A stretch of 64,000 bases of DNA, taken from positions 1,426,001-1,490,000 of the forward strand of contig NZ_CP048602.1 in the NCBI RefSeq assembly GCF_012427705.1, written 5' to 3'. Numbering within the stretch: the first letter of the stretch is position 1; every line of letters starts with the position of its first letter. Source of the DNA: Vreelandella piezotolerans. Lineage in GTDB: Bacteria; Pseudomonadota; Gammaproteobacteria; Pseudomonadales; Halomonadaceae. Shown piece after piece: positions 50,815 to 58,556 of the stretch. Made by a program: the position numbers and the translations under genes. The notes under the pieces were generated by a model. That model did no database searches and was not told where the DNA came from. It saw only the letters and a program-made list of their open reading frames with translations.

Positions 50815-53336
50815 AAAGCGTGAATCAAGAAGCAATAGAGCAGGAACCGCAGCAGTTACACGAAGACCTGCACGATATTTGGGGCAACCCAAAGGGTTTG
50901 AAGTCGCTCACCATCGTGAACCATACGACGCTTGGCCTGCGTTTTATGATTACAGGAATGGTATTTTTCCTGATTGGCGGCATTCTCGCCATGCTAGTGC
51001 GCACCCAGCTGGCGATGCCTGACCAAAACTTCATGTCACCGGAGATCTACAACCAGGTGACCACCATGCATGGCACGGTGATGATGTTCCTGTTTGCGAT
51101 CCCCATGCTGGAGGGGCTGGCGATTTATCTGATTCCGAAAATGATCGGTGCCCGGGATCTCGTATGCCCACGCCTTACTTCGCTGGGTTACTTCTGCTAT
51201 CTGTTTGGCGGGATCATTCTGACGTCGAGTTTGATCATCGAGATGGCACCGTCCAGCGGCTGGTTCATGTACACGCCGCTGAGCAGTAAGGAGTTTGCAC
51301 CGGATCTGGGGTCTGACTTCTGGCTGCTAGGCATTACCTTCGTGGAGATCTCGGCGCTCTCGGCGGGGGTGGAACTGGTCGTCTCTATCTTACGCACCCG
51401 CACCCAGGGCATGGCACTGCATAAGATGCCGCTGTTTGCGTGGTACATCCTCGCCATGGCGCTAATGATCGTGGTGGGCTTCCCACCGCTGATCTTGGGC
51501 AGCGTGTTGTTAGAACTCGAGCGCGCGGTCGGCATGCCGTTCTTCCAAATTGCGGGCGGCGGCGATCCAGTGTTATGGCAGCATCTTTTCTGGCTGTTTG
51601 GCCACCCAGAGGTGTACATCATCTTTCTGCCTGCTGCCGGGATCATTTCGACGCTGATTCCCGTGTTTGCCGGGCGGCCCATCGTGGGGTACGGCTGGGT
51701 AGTGGCGGCAATTACCATCATGGGCTTTATCAGTTTTGGGCTGTGGGTTCACCACATGTTCACCATCGGCATACCTCAACTGGCCCAGGCGTTTTTCTCG
51801 GCGGCCAGCATGCTAGTGGCCGTGCCCACGGCGATTCAAGTCTTTGTCTGGTTGGCTACGCTCTGGCTCGGCAAACCCAAAATGAAGCTGCCCATGCTAT
51901 GGGTGATGGGCTTTTTGGTCATCTTCGTGTGTGGTGGGCTTACCGGTGTCATGCTGGCGCTGGTGCCGTTCAATTGGCAGGTGCACGACACTCACTTCGT
52001 GGTGGCCCATATGCACTACGTGCTGGTAGGCGGCATGTTCTTCCCGCTGATTGCTGGGCTGTACTACTGGTTGCCGCTCTTCTCCGGGCGAATGCCTTCC
52101 GAGAACCTGGGGCGTTGGGGCTTCTGGCTGACCTTCCTAGGCTTTAATGGCACGTTTTTGATCATGCACTGGACCGGGCTGCTCGGTATGCCCCGACGGA
52201 TTTACACCTATGAAGCGGGGACTGGGTGGGAAATTTTCAATTTGCTCTCGTCGGTGAGTAGTTTCGTGCTTTCAGCGGGGATTGCCATGGTGCTTCTGGA
52301 TATCGCGCTACACTTCCGGTTTGGTAAGCCCGCTCAGCATAATCCCTGGAATGCCGACACGCTGGAGTGGGCGAATACCATGCCGCCCAGCGCTTATAAT
52401 TTCGTCAGTCTACCCCGCGTGGAAACCCGACACCCGCTGTGGGAGGACCCCAACCTACCGCATACCATGGCCGAAGGTAAGCACTCGCTGGCGGTTGCTT
52501 CACACGGCAGGCGGGAGATGTGGGGCACCGATCCGATTTCCGGCAGCGTGCGGGAAATCATTCATCTGCCTGGCAACTCCTGGTGGCCGCTGTTTGCCGC
52601 GTCGGCCCTGGCGGTGGTATGCCTTAGTCTTCTCACCCGTGTGTACCTACTGGCAGGTGTATTCGTGATCATTGCCGGTATCTTTTTGCTGCGCTGGTCT
52701 TGGGAGAACGGTGCCCACCCCAAGGCGGCACCGGATGCAGGCGTCAAACCCGGCGACCCACCGCTTCACTCGCGCACCATGGATGGCCCCGGCCTCTGGG
52801 CGATGGGGATTTTCCTGATTGCCAATGGCTCGTTCTTTCTCTCTTATCTGTTTGGTTGGTTTTATCTCTGGACCGTTTCGCCCGAGTGGCGCATGCCTGA
52901 GACGCCGCCGCTCTCACTTTTATTGATGGGGGTGGCTGGCGTGGCGGTTTTAGTCGGCAGCGCAGTGATGGAAAAACTCGTGCGTGGGCTGCGCCAGCAG
53001 CGTGATGCTGGTCTAGGCGCAGGCTTCTATCTAGCCGCTGCGTTAGGCGGACTTCAGGTGGGACTAACGGGCTGGGCGCTTTGGCAAGCTGAGCTTGCTC
53101 CTACGCAAACCTCCCATGACGCAGTGATGCTGGTCGGCCTTGTCTATGCGCTGTTCCACGGCGGTTTAGCCGTCATCTTGACCGTGCTACAAGGGCTGCG
53201 AGTGGGCTATGGCTATGTAGGCGCTCATGCGCCTTTTGAGCCTGGCGTCGTAACACTGTTGTGGCGCTATAACGTGGTCACCTTTGGTCTATTAATAGCG
53301 GCGCTAGCGGTGCTGCCCCGCGTGTTAGGAGGGTAG
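50811..53336 (+). CDS. ctaD: Cytochrome c oxidase subunit I fused to subunit III
   Basis: 841-residue fusion. Residues about 30-560 are haem-copper oxidase subunit I: low-spin haem ligand in NQVTTMHGTVMMFLF, CuB/Tyr motif FWLFGHPEVYIIFLPAAG, HHMFTIG, and haem ligands in HDTHFVVAHMHYVLVGG. From about residue 640 the protein continues with a subunit III-like module (GLWAMGIFLIANGSFFLSYL, GWFYLWTVSPEWRMP) of five or so helices. Proton-pumping terminal oxidase in the inner membrane. Fused I-III proteins are known in caa3-type oxidases of several proteobacteria. The start overlaps ctaC by 4 bases. Confidence 0.95.
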   Translation: MKSVNQEAIEQEPQQLHEDLHDIWGNPKGLKSLTIVNHTTLGLRFMITGMVFFLIGGILAMLVRTQLAMPDQNFMSPEIYNQVTTMHGTVMMFLFAIPMLEGLAIYLIPKMIGARDLVCPRLTSLGYFCYLFGGIILTSSLIIEMAPSSGWFMYTPLSSKEFAPDLGSDFWLLGITFVEISALSAGVELVVSILRTRTQGMALHKMPLFAWYILAMALMIVVGFPPLILGSVLLELERAVGMPFFQIAGGGDPVLWQHLFWLFGHPEVYIIFLPAAGIISTLIPVFAGRPIVGYGWVVAAITIMGFISFGLWVHHMFTIGIPQLAQAFFSAASMLVAVPTAIQVFVWLATLWLGKPKMKLPMLWVMGFLVIFVCGGLTGVMLALVPFNWQVHDTHFVVAHMHYVLVGGMFFPLIAGLYYWLPLFSGRMPSENLGRWGFWLTFLGFNGTFLIMHWTGLLGMPRRIYTYEAGTGWEIFNLLSSVSSFVLSAGIAMVLLDIALHFRFGKPAQHNPWNADTLEWANTMPPSAYNFVSLPRVETRHPLWEDPNLPHTMAEGKHSLAVASHGRREMWGTDPISGSVREIIHLPGNSWWPLFAASALAVVCLSLLTRVYLLAGVFVIIAGIFLLRWSWENGAHPKAAPDAGVKPGDPPLHSRTMDGPGLWAMGIFLIANGSFFLSYLFGWFYLWTVSPEWRMPETPPLSLLLMGVAGVAVLVGSAVMEKLVRGLRQQRDAGLGAGFYLAAALGGLQVGLTGWALWQAELAPTQTSHDAVMLVGLVYALFHGGLAVILTVLQGLRVGYGYVGAHAPFEPGVVTLLWRYNVVTFGLLIAALAVLPRVLGG

Positions 53337-53340
53337 GGCG

Positions 53341-53685
53341 ATGGAACGACTCAACTTTACTCATCCTATCCATTTGGCGGTGGGGCTAACGCTTTGGAGC
53401 GTTTGGTTCGTGGCCGTGTATAGCGGCCTTTCCGTGGCGTGCGCGGTCACCCCCCCTCCGCCCGAGGCGGGAGCGCTAACGCTCCTCAACGTAGGTTTGG
53501 GCGGTTTTACCCTAATCTGTGCCGCCGGGCTTGTGCTCTTGGGCTGGGGGAGCTGTCGCACGGCCAAACAGCACCAGGGGCGACAGCGCTTCCACGCGGT
53601 GGTATCCGGTTGGCTCTACCTGTTCTCGGCCTTTGGGGTGGCGTTTGCGGGGCTGCCGATCATAGGTGTGCCGCCTTGCCTGTAA
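53341..53685 (+). CDS. Hypothetical membrane protein in oxidase operon
   Basis: 114 residues with three hydrophobic segments (about 12-35, 47-68, 90-108). I do not recognise the family. It starts 4 bases after ctaD and its end overlaps the copper ATPase start by 10 bases, so it is embedded in the operon. Position suggests an accessory or subunit IV-like part of the oxidase; this is inference only. No Cys or His motif for metal binding is evident. Confidence 0.8.
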   Translation: MERLNFTHPIHLAVGLTLWSVWFVAVYSGLSVACAVTPPPPEAGALTLLNVGLGGFTLICAAGLVLLGWGSCRTAKQHQGRQRFHAVVSGWLYLFSAFGVAFAGLPIIGVPPCL

Positions 53686-55982
53686 CCGAGGCCGAACACG
53701 TTGCTACCAAGCAAGAGGCGCCGCTCTATACGCTTCACGGTATGTGGTGCACCAGCTGTGCGCTGGCGGTGGAGGGCGCATTAGCTCGCCTTCCAGGCGT
53801 CGTGCAGGCCAGCGTTCATTATCCGACCGCAACGGTATGGGTAAACGGCACTCCCGCTTCAACGCAGTTGGCGGCGTTAGCTCCCGTGGTGACGCGGCTA
53901 GGCTATCGGCTAAGCGAGTTGGAGCCTGTGCACGATGCTCAACAGCGCCTTGCCAAAGAGAGCCGCTATTTATCGTTGCGACTTATCGTGGGCGCGGTAT
54001 TGGGCATGTGGACCATGCTAGCGTCGCTATTGATTTATGCGGGCGCGCTGCCTAATGCCGCCATAGAGCTGGTCGTCGCGTGGGTGGCCGGTGCCTTCTC
54101 GCTGCCAGTAGTGCTCTATTCCGGTCTGCCGTTTTATCGAGCGGGGTGGCGCACGCTATTGGCCCAGCGCCCCGGCATGGATGTATTGGTAAGCCTGGGG
54201 GTGCTTGGTGCCATGGTGGTCTCGGTAGGGCTGCTCCTACGCGGCTCTTCCGAGGTCTATTTCGATACCGCAGTGATGCTCATCGTGCTACTTCTGGTGG
54301 GCCGGCTGGTCGAAACCCTGTGCAGGCAGCGGGGGCTCAAAGCCTTTGATGCACTAAGGCTGCCGGAGGCTGATGTCGTAGTTTGCCAAGGCGGGCAGCG
54401 CGACACGCAGCCCGTTGGGGAAGTCGCTATAGGAGCCGTGATTGAAGTGCCCCCTGGTGAGCAGGTGCCCTTGGATGGCCTGCTGGACACGCCCGGCTGG
54501 CTGGATACCGCCACGCTAACCGGGGAAAGCGTGCCCCGTTATCTGCATGCCGGGCAGCGCGTCTATGCGGGCTGCCGCTATGCGGCGAGGCTAAACGCTG
54601 CGCCTTTGAAGGTGATTGTGACTGCTACCGTCGGCCAGCGGCGGATGGATAAACTGTGCGAGCAAATGCGCCGCGCCCAGGCAAAAAAGGGCGAATTGCA
54701 CAAGCTGGCCGACCGCTTTGCCTCATGGCTAAGCCCCGTGGCGCTGCTGCTGGCGGTGCTGACACTTCCGCTCGGGCTGCTGATGGGCCTTGGTTTGGAA
54801 GACGCAGCCGTGCGTGCGCTGTCTGTTTTAGTAGTGGCGTGCCCCTGCGCGGTGGGGCTGGCGGTGCCGCTGGCAAGCCTCGCCGGTACCAGCCAGGCGT
54901 TACAACAGGGCATTGCGCTTCGCGACCCTTCTGCTTTTGAAACGCTGGCCAACGTACGCGGCATTGCCTTCGATAAAACAGGCACGCTCACCCGTGGGCA
55001 GCATCAGGTAGTGAATGCCGCGCTGCGCCAAAGCGAAGACCTCACCCAGTTTCGGGCGATGCTAAGCAGCGCCGTCAGTCAAAGCGAGCACCCTTTAGCC
55101 AGCGGTTTGCGGGATTGGGCCAGCACGGTTGAAACAGCGGCGCCGTCCAACGTGCTTCATAACGTACAGCATATTGAGGAGCATCCCGGCAAAGGTCAGC
55201 AAGTCACGTTTCAAAACGCAGAGCAGTGGTGGTTAGGTAGCGCCGTATGGATAGAGCAGCAGCTTGGCGCGCCCTTGCCAGATAGCGCTCATCAACCTGA
55301 CAACGCCTTTGCATCGCAGGTAGTCGTGGCGGATAGCCATGGTTGGCTCGCCACGCTCTACTGTGCCGACCAGCCGGTGAGCGATGCGACAGCGAGCCTT
55401 GCCGAATTAAAGCGCTCAGGGTACATCGTGGCGCTGATCAGCGGCGACCGCCAGGGCCCGGTGGGCTGGCTTGGCCAGCAGGTAGGGTTAGCAAACAATG
55501 CGTGCTACGCCCAGCGCTCGCCGGAAGCCAAAGCGGCACTGCTCAAAGCGCTGCCATCGCCCACGCTCTATGTGGGCGACGGGGTGAACGATACCTTGAG
55601 CCTTGCCGAAGCCGGGGTAGGCGTCGTCCCCATGCAAGCCAGCGACGCCGCCCGTGAAGGTGCCGCCGCGCAGCTGCTTCGGCCAGGAGTGAGTGGTGTA
55701 GTGTGTTTACTCTCGTTGGCTAAGCGCACACGCCGAGTCATGATGCAGAACCTAGTATTTTCGGCACTCTATAACACGCTGGCGCTGGGGCTGGTGATCA
55801 TCATGGCGGTTCCGCCCTTAGCCGCCGTGCTGGCGATGGCGGCAAGCTCGTTCAGCGTGACGTTAAATGCAGCGCGACTTGCATGGTCAGAGCCTAGCAA
55901 GACTAGCGATATCCCAGCGCCTGACCCAAACGCTCCGCATTCGACGTCACCCACTGCGGGTCAATCGCTCCCCACTGTTTAA
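53676..55982 (+). CDS. Cu+ P1B-type ATPase (CopA2/FixI-like)
   Basis: 768-residue copper exporter. An N-terminal HMA domain carries Cys25 and Cys28 (GMWCTSC). Eight helices and all P-type motifs follow: TGE in ATLTGESVP, the CPC in VVACPCAVGLAVPLA, DKTGTLT phosphorylation site, SEHPLA, and GDGVNDTLSLAEAG (usually GDGINDAPAL). LYNTLALGL and AMAASSFSVTLNAARL give the YN and MxxSS ligands of the Cu+ subgroup. In an oxidase operon it probably delivers copper to the periplasm for CuA/CuB assembly. No ATG precedes the HMA motif; the TTG at 53676 with AGGTG upstream is the best start. Its 3' end overlaps the opposing gene by 80 bases. Confidence 0.92.
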   Translation: MPVTEAEHVATKQEAPLYTLHGMWCTSCALAVEGALARLPGVVQASVHYPTATVWVNGTPASTQLAALAPVVTRLGYRLSELEPVHDAQQRLAKESRYLSLRLIVGAVLGMWTMLASLLIYAGALPNAAIELVVAWVAGAFSLPVVLYSGLPFYRAGWRTLLAQRPGMDVLVSLGVLGAMVVSVGLLLRGSSEVYFDTAVMLIVLLLVGRLVETLCRQRGLKAFDALRLPEADVVVCQGGQRDTQPVGEVAIGAVIEVPPGEQVPLDGLLDTPGWLDTATLTGESVPRYLHAGQRVYAGCRYAARLNAAPLKVIVTATVGQRRMDKLCEQMRRAQAKKGELHKLADRFASWLSPVALLLAVLTLPLGLLMGLGLEDAAVRALSVLVVACPCAVGLAVPLASLAGTSQALQQGIALRDPSAFETLANVRGIAFDKTGTLTRGQHQVVNAALRQSEDLTQFRAMLSSAVSQSEHPLASGLRDWASTVETAAPSNVLHNVQHIEEHPGKGQQVTFQNAEQWWLGSAVWIEQQLGAPLPDSAHQPDNAFASQVVVADSHGWLATLYCADQPVSDATASLAELKRSGYIVALISGDRQGPVGWLGQQVGLANNACYAQRSPEAKAALLKALPSPTLYVGDGVNDTLSLAEAGVGVVPMQASDAAREGAAAQLLRPGVSGVVCLLSLAKRTRRVMMQNLVFSALYNTLALGLVIIMAVPPLAAVLAMAASSFSVTLNAARLAWSEPSKTSDIPAPDPNAPHSTSPTAGQSLPTV

Positions 55983-56196
55983 TGGTGTAGTGGCCAATGT
56001 TGTGGCGTTCGCCGTCGCTTTTTTCGAACACGCACTCGATATCCAGTTCCCCTAGCGATGTAATGGTGTCCTGTGCGGTGCGTCTGGGCATGCCGGTGGC
56101 TTCCATCAGGGCGGGCACGCTGGCCACGCCTTGCTCGATCAAATGAGCCACGTAAAGGCGGCGGTAAAAACTGGATTTCGTTTTGCTAAGCGACAT
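55903..56196 (-). CDS. Winged helix-turn-helix protein
   Basis: 97 residues. SSFYRRLYVAHLIEQGVASV, PALMEATGMPRRTAQDTITS and LGELDIECVFEKSDGERHNI with HYTIKQWGAIDPQW match a small winged-helix family widespread in gammaproteobacteria but of unknown target. The recognition helix is TGMPRRTAQDTI. The last 80 bases overlap the 3' end of the opposing copper ATPase gene. It lies downstream of the radical SAM gene on the same strand, 38 bases away, and likely shares its transcript. Confidence 0.88.
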   Translation of the reverse strand: MSLSKTKSSFYRRLYVAHLIEQGVASVPALMEATGMPRRTAQDTITSLGELDIECVFEKSDGERHNIGHYTIKQWGAIDPQWVTSNAERLGQALGYR

Positions 56197-56234
56197 GGAA
56201 ATAACGTCTTCTTAGTGATGGGTATTCCAGCAGT

Positions 56235-57314
56235 CTAATCAAATAAATCCCCCTGCGCCCGGGGCGGACGAAAATCACGGGTATTCAACCCCTGATCGGT
56301 GCGGGCCTGCATGTTCCACTGGCGGCTAGCACGCTGAAACCGCTGGGCAATCAAATCGGCGAAGACCCCTTCGCCGCGAAAGCGCTTCCCAAAGGCCGCC
56401 TCGTAGGTTTTACCGCCCCGACACTGGCGCATCAAACTCATTACCTTAGCGGCGCGCTCGGGGTAGTGGGCCTCTAGCCACGCCTCGAATAGAGGCGCGA
56501 CCTCGTGGGGTAGCCTCAGCAGCATCCAAGTGGCGGTGCGCGCTCCTGCACGGCTCGCGGCTTCCAGAATGCGTTCGATCTCATGGTCGGTCAGGCCAGG
56601 AATGATGGGGGATACCAGCGTGCCCACCGGAATTCCCGCTGTATTCAGCTCACGAATCACTTTCAGACGCGCCTGGGGCGATGCCGCACGGGGTTCCAGC
56701 GTGCGCTTGAGGTCAGCGTCCAGGCTGGTCAAACTCACGAACACCCGCACCAAGCGATGCTCCGCCATTTCTGCCAGTAGATCGATATCCCGCAAAATCA
56801 GCGTGCTTTTCGTCACTAGCGTGACCGGGTGTCGGCACGCCAGTAGAAACTCCAGCAGGCGGCGGGTGGTTTGGTAAGTGGCTTCCAGCGGCTGGTAGCA
56901 GTCGGTATTGCCAGAAAGGTTAATGGGACGGCAAACGTAGTGAGGGTGGCAAAGCTCCTCTTTTAAATGCTCCACCAACCCGCTGCGGGCGATCAGCTTG
57001 GTCTCGAAATCCAGCCCCGGCGATAAATCCCAATAAGCGTGGGAAGGGCGGGCGTAGCAGTACACGCAGCCATGCTCACAGCCACGGTAAGGGTTGAGCG
57101 AGCGGTCGAAGGGCAGGTCGGGCGACTGGTTCCAAGAGAGCGCGCTTTTGCTGGGCTCTTCACGCACTTCCGTTGCCAGCGAGTTGGCGGCCTCTTCCTG
57201 CCACCAGCCGTCATCCTCCGCCACGCTGTGGGTAGGGGCAAAACGGTTATGCGGGTCGTAGGTAGCACCGCGCCCTTTGTGCACGGTAGTGCGAGAGAGG
57301 TCCAATGATGTCAT
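56235..57314 (-). CDS. PA0069 family radical SAM protein
   Basis: 359-residue radical SAM enzyme of the PA0069/spore photoproduct lyase-like group. The [4Fe-4S] motif is CEHGCVYCYARPSHAY near residue 83-98 (C-x3-C-x2-C); before it is LPFDRSLNPYRGCEHG. VTLVTKSTLILRDIDLLAEM and GIPVGTLVSPIIPGLTDHEI follow the family pattern. Substrate unknown. The ATG at 57314 follows AGGTGG; the frame extends to 57335 without a site. Proteins of this group are often annotated DNA repair-related, without proof. Confidence 0.92.
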   Translation of the reverse strand: MTSLDLSRTTVHKGRGATYDPHNRFAPTHSVAEDDGWWQEEAANSLATEVREEPSKSALSWNQSPDLPFDRSLNPYRGCEHGCVYCYARPSHAYWDLSPGLDFETKLIARSGLVEHLKEELCHPHYVCRPINLSGNTDCYQPLEATYQTTRRLLEFLLACRHPVTLVTKSTLILRDIDLLAEMAEHRLVRVFVSLTSLDADLKRTLEPRAASPQARLKVIRELNTAGIPVGTLVSPIIPGLTDHEIERILEAASRAGARTATWMLLRLPHEVAPLFEAWLEAHYPERAAKVMSLMRQCRGGKTYEAAFGKRFRGEGVFADLIAQRFQRASRQWNMQARTDQGLNTRDFRPPRAQGDLFD

Positions 57315-57471
57315 CTGCCACCTCGTACGTAGCATTGAAATATATGTTCATGCATACAGTATATGAGGTTTTCTCAGCACCGCAACCAAGCGGGCAGTAC
57401 AGCCACGACAGCGCTAATGGTATTTTGGGAAAAGAGGGACGACTTACTTGGATGATTGCAGGAGGGAAAGC

Positions 57472-58035
57472 ATGTACGCGACGAAGAATCAGCGTGTGGC
57501 GCTGATCATTATCGACATGCAGCAGGGCATGGCGACTGAAAAGGCGGGAGAGCGCAATAACCCGCAAACCGAAGCCAACATTCAGCGACTGCTAGCCACT
57601 TGGCGGCAAAGCCAGCAGCCAGTGGTTCATGTGCGTCATCTCTCTCGCTCACCCGAATCGCCGTTTTGGCCTGGTCAGAGCGGCGTGCTGTTCCAGCCTG
57701 CGTTTGAGCCACTCGCCACCGAGCATATCGTCGATAAAAACGTGCCCGATGCGTTCACTCACTCTGGGTTAGAGCGCTGGTTACACGCCCGCAACGTCCA
57801 TCAGCTGGTCGTCGTCGGCGTCAGTACCAGTAACTCCGTCGAGGCCACGGTGCGTTCGGCGGGAAATTTGGGCTTCAATGCCTACGTGGTGAGCGATGCC
57901 ACCTTCACGTTTGCACAGCAAGATTACACAGGTAGCTTTCGCACAGCCGACGAGGTGCATGCGATGTCGCTGGCGAATTTGGACGGGGAGTATGCGCAGA
58001 TTGTGAGTATGGAAGAGGCGCTGGCCTTTTTGTAG
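57472..58035 (+). CDS. Isochorismatase-family hydrolase with Ser in place of catalytic Cys
   Basis: 187-residue cysteine-hydrolase fold protein. Asp15 (LIIIDMQQGM) and Lys89 (VDKNVPDAF) of the catalytic triad are present, but the nucleophile position reads VGVSTSNSVEAT with Ser122 where TSNCVEAT is usual in cysteine hydrolases. GNLGFNAYVVSDATFTF and EVHAMSLANLDGEYAQI complete the family pattern. Some close relatives, as far as I recall, also carry Ser, so it may be a distinct subfamily. The ATG at 57472 has AGGAGG upstream. Substrate unknown. Confidence 0.9.
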   Translation: MYATKNQRVALIIIDMQQGMATEKAGERNNPQTEANIQRLLATWRQSQQPVVHVRHLSRSPESPFWPGQSGVLFQPAFEPLATEHIVDKNVPDAFTHSGLERWLHARNVHQLVVVGVSTSNSVEATVRSAGNLGFNAYVVSDATFTFAQQDYTGSFRTADEVHAMSLANLDGEYAQIVSMEEALAFL

Positions 58036-58041
58036 ATCGTT

Positions 58042-58422
58042 CTACCACTCTCCGCTCTCGATCAGCTGCGTTGCCTCAACCGTTGGGTTGTAGATATAGC
58101 ACCACGCATCGCCATACTGTGTTGCCAGCACCGTCCGGTCGTACACGCCTTCTGCGGGGGCCAGGGGCAGGTAATCTTCCAATTCATCGAGCCGCGCTAA
58201 TCGCTCGGCGTCGATGGCGTACACTTCAACGATCACACCGGCAGACGGCGTGAGCTTGGCGCCTGGGTAGGGCCCAAGATCGTAGAGCGTAATCTCGTTT
58301 AGGCAGTCTTGACCCAGCATGTCCGCGCCGTTTAACCAATGATGATTGCGGTGGCCGCGCTTTAACGTGCCGTACACAGCGACTCGAGGGCAGCGCTGGA
58401 TGGCTTGGTGAAGATGCTGCAT
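58042..58422 (-). CDS. Gamma-glutamylcyclotransferase-like protein (YtfP/AIG2)
   Basis: 126-residue protein with the GGCT/AIG2-like fold. VAVYGTLKRGHRNHHWLNGA is the YGSLR-type substrate loop (here YGTLKRG); PYPGAKLTPSAGVIVEVYAI and LDELEDYLP, containing the catalytic Glu position, follow. YtfP-like enzymes release 5-oxoproline from gamma-glutamyl amines; the exact substrate is unknown. The ATG at 58422 has AAGGTG 5 bases upstream; the GTG at 58440 is an alternative. Confidence 0.9.
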   Translation of the reverse strand: MQHLHQAIQRCPRVAVYGTLKRGHRNHHWLNGADMLGQDCLNEITLYDLGPYPGAKLTPSAGVIVEVYAIDAERLARLDELEDYLPLAPAEGVYDRTVLATQYGDAWCYIYNPTVEATQLIESGEW

Positions 58423-58506
58423 GGGGTCACCTTTTCGCACTATTCAATAAGCTAAGACGACACGCCGATTTTCGACCGCTAAGAGCCATTCAACAAACGT
58501 TGGCCT

Positions 58507-58536
58507 AAAAGCGCCCTGGTCGTTTGCCAAGGCGCT
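58507..58536 (-). terminator. Terminator of pgi
   Basis: Stem AGCGCC-TGG paired with CCA-GGCGCT (one bulge or mismatch in each arm) and a T4 run on the minus strand, 20 bases past the pgi stop. Confidence 0.75.
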
Positions 58537-58556
58537 GTGCTTACTTACCTTTTAAC

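Noticed and set aside
53439-53675. N-terminal extension of the copper ATPase frame
   Set aside because: Its translation is Arg/Gly-rich and is out of frame with the overlapping membrane-protein gene; the HMA domain begins after 53676.
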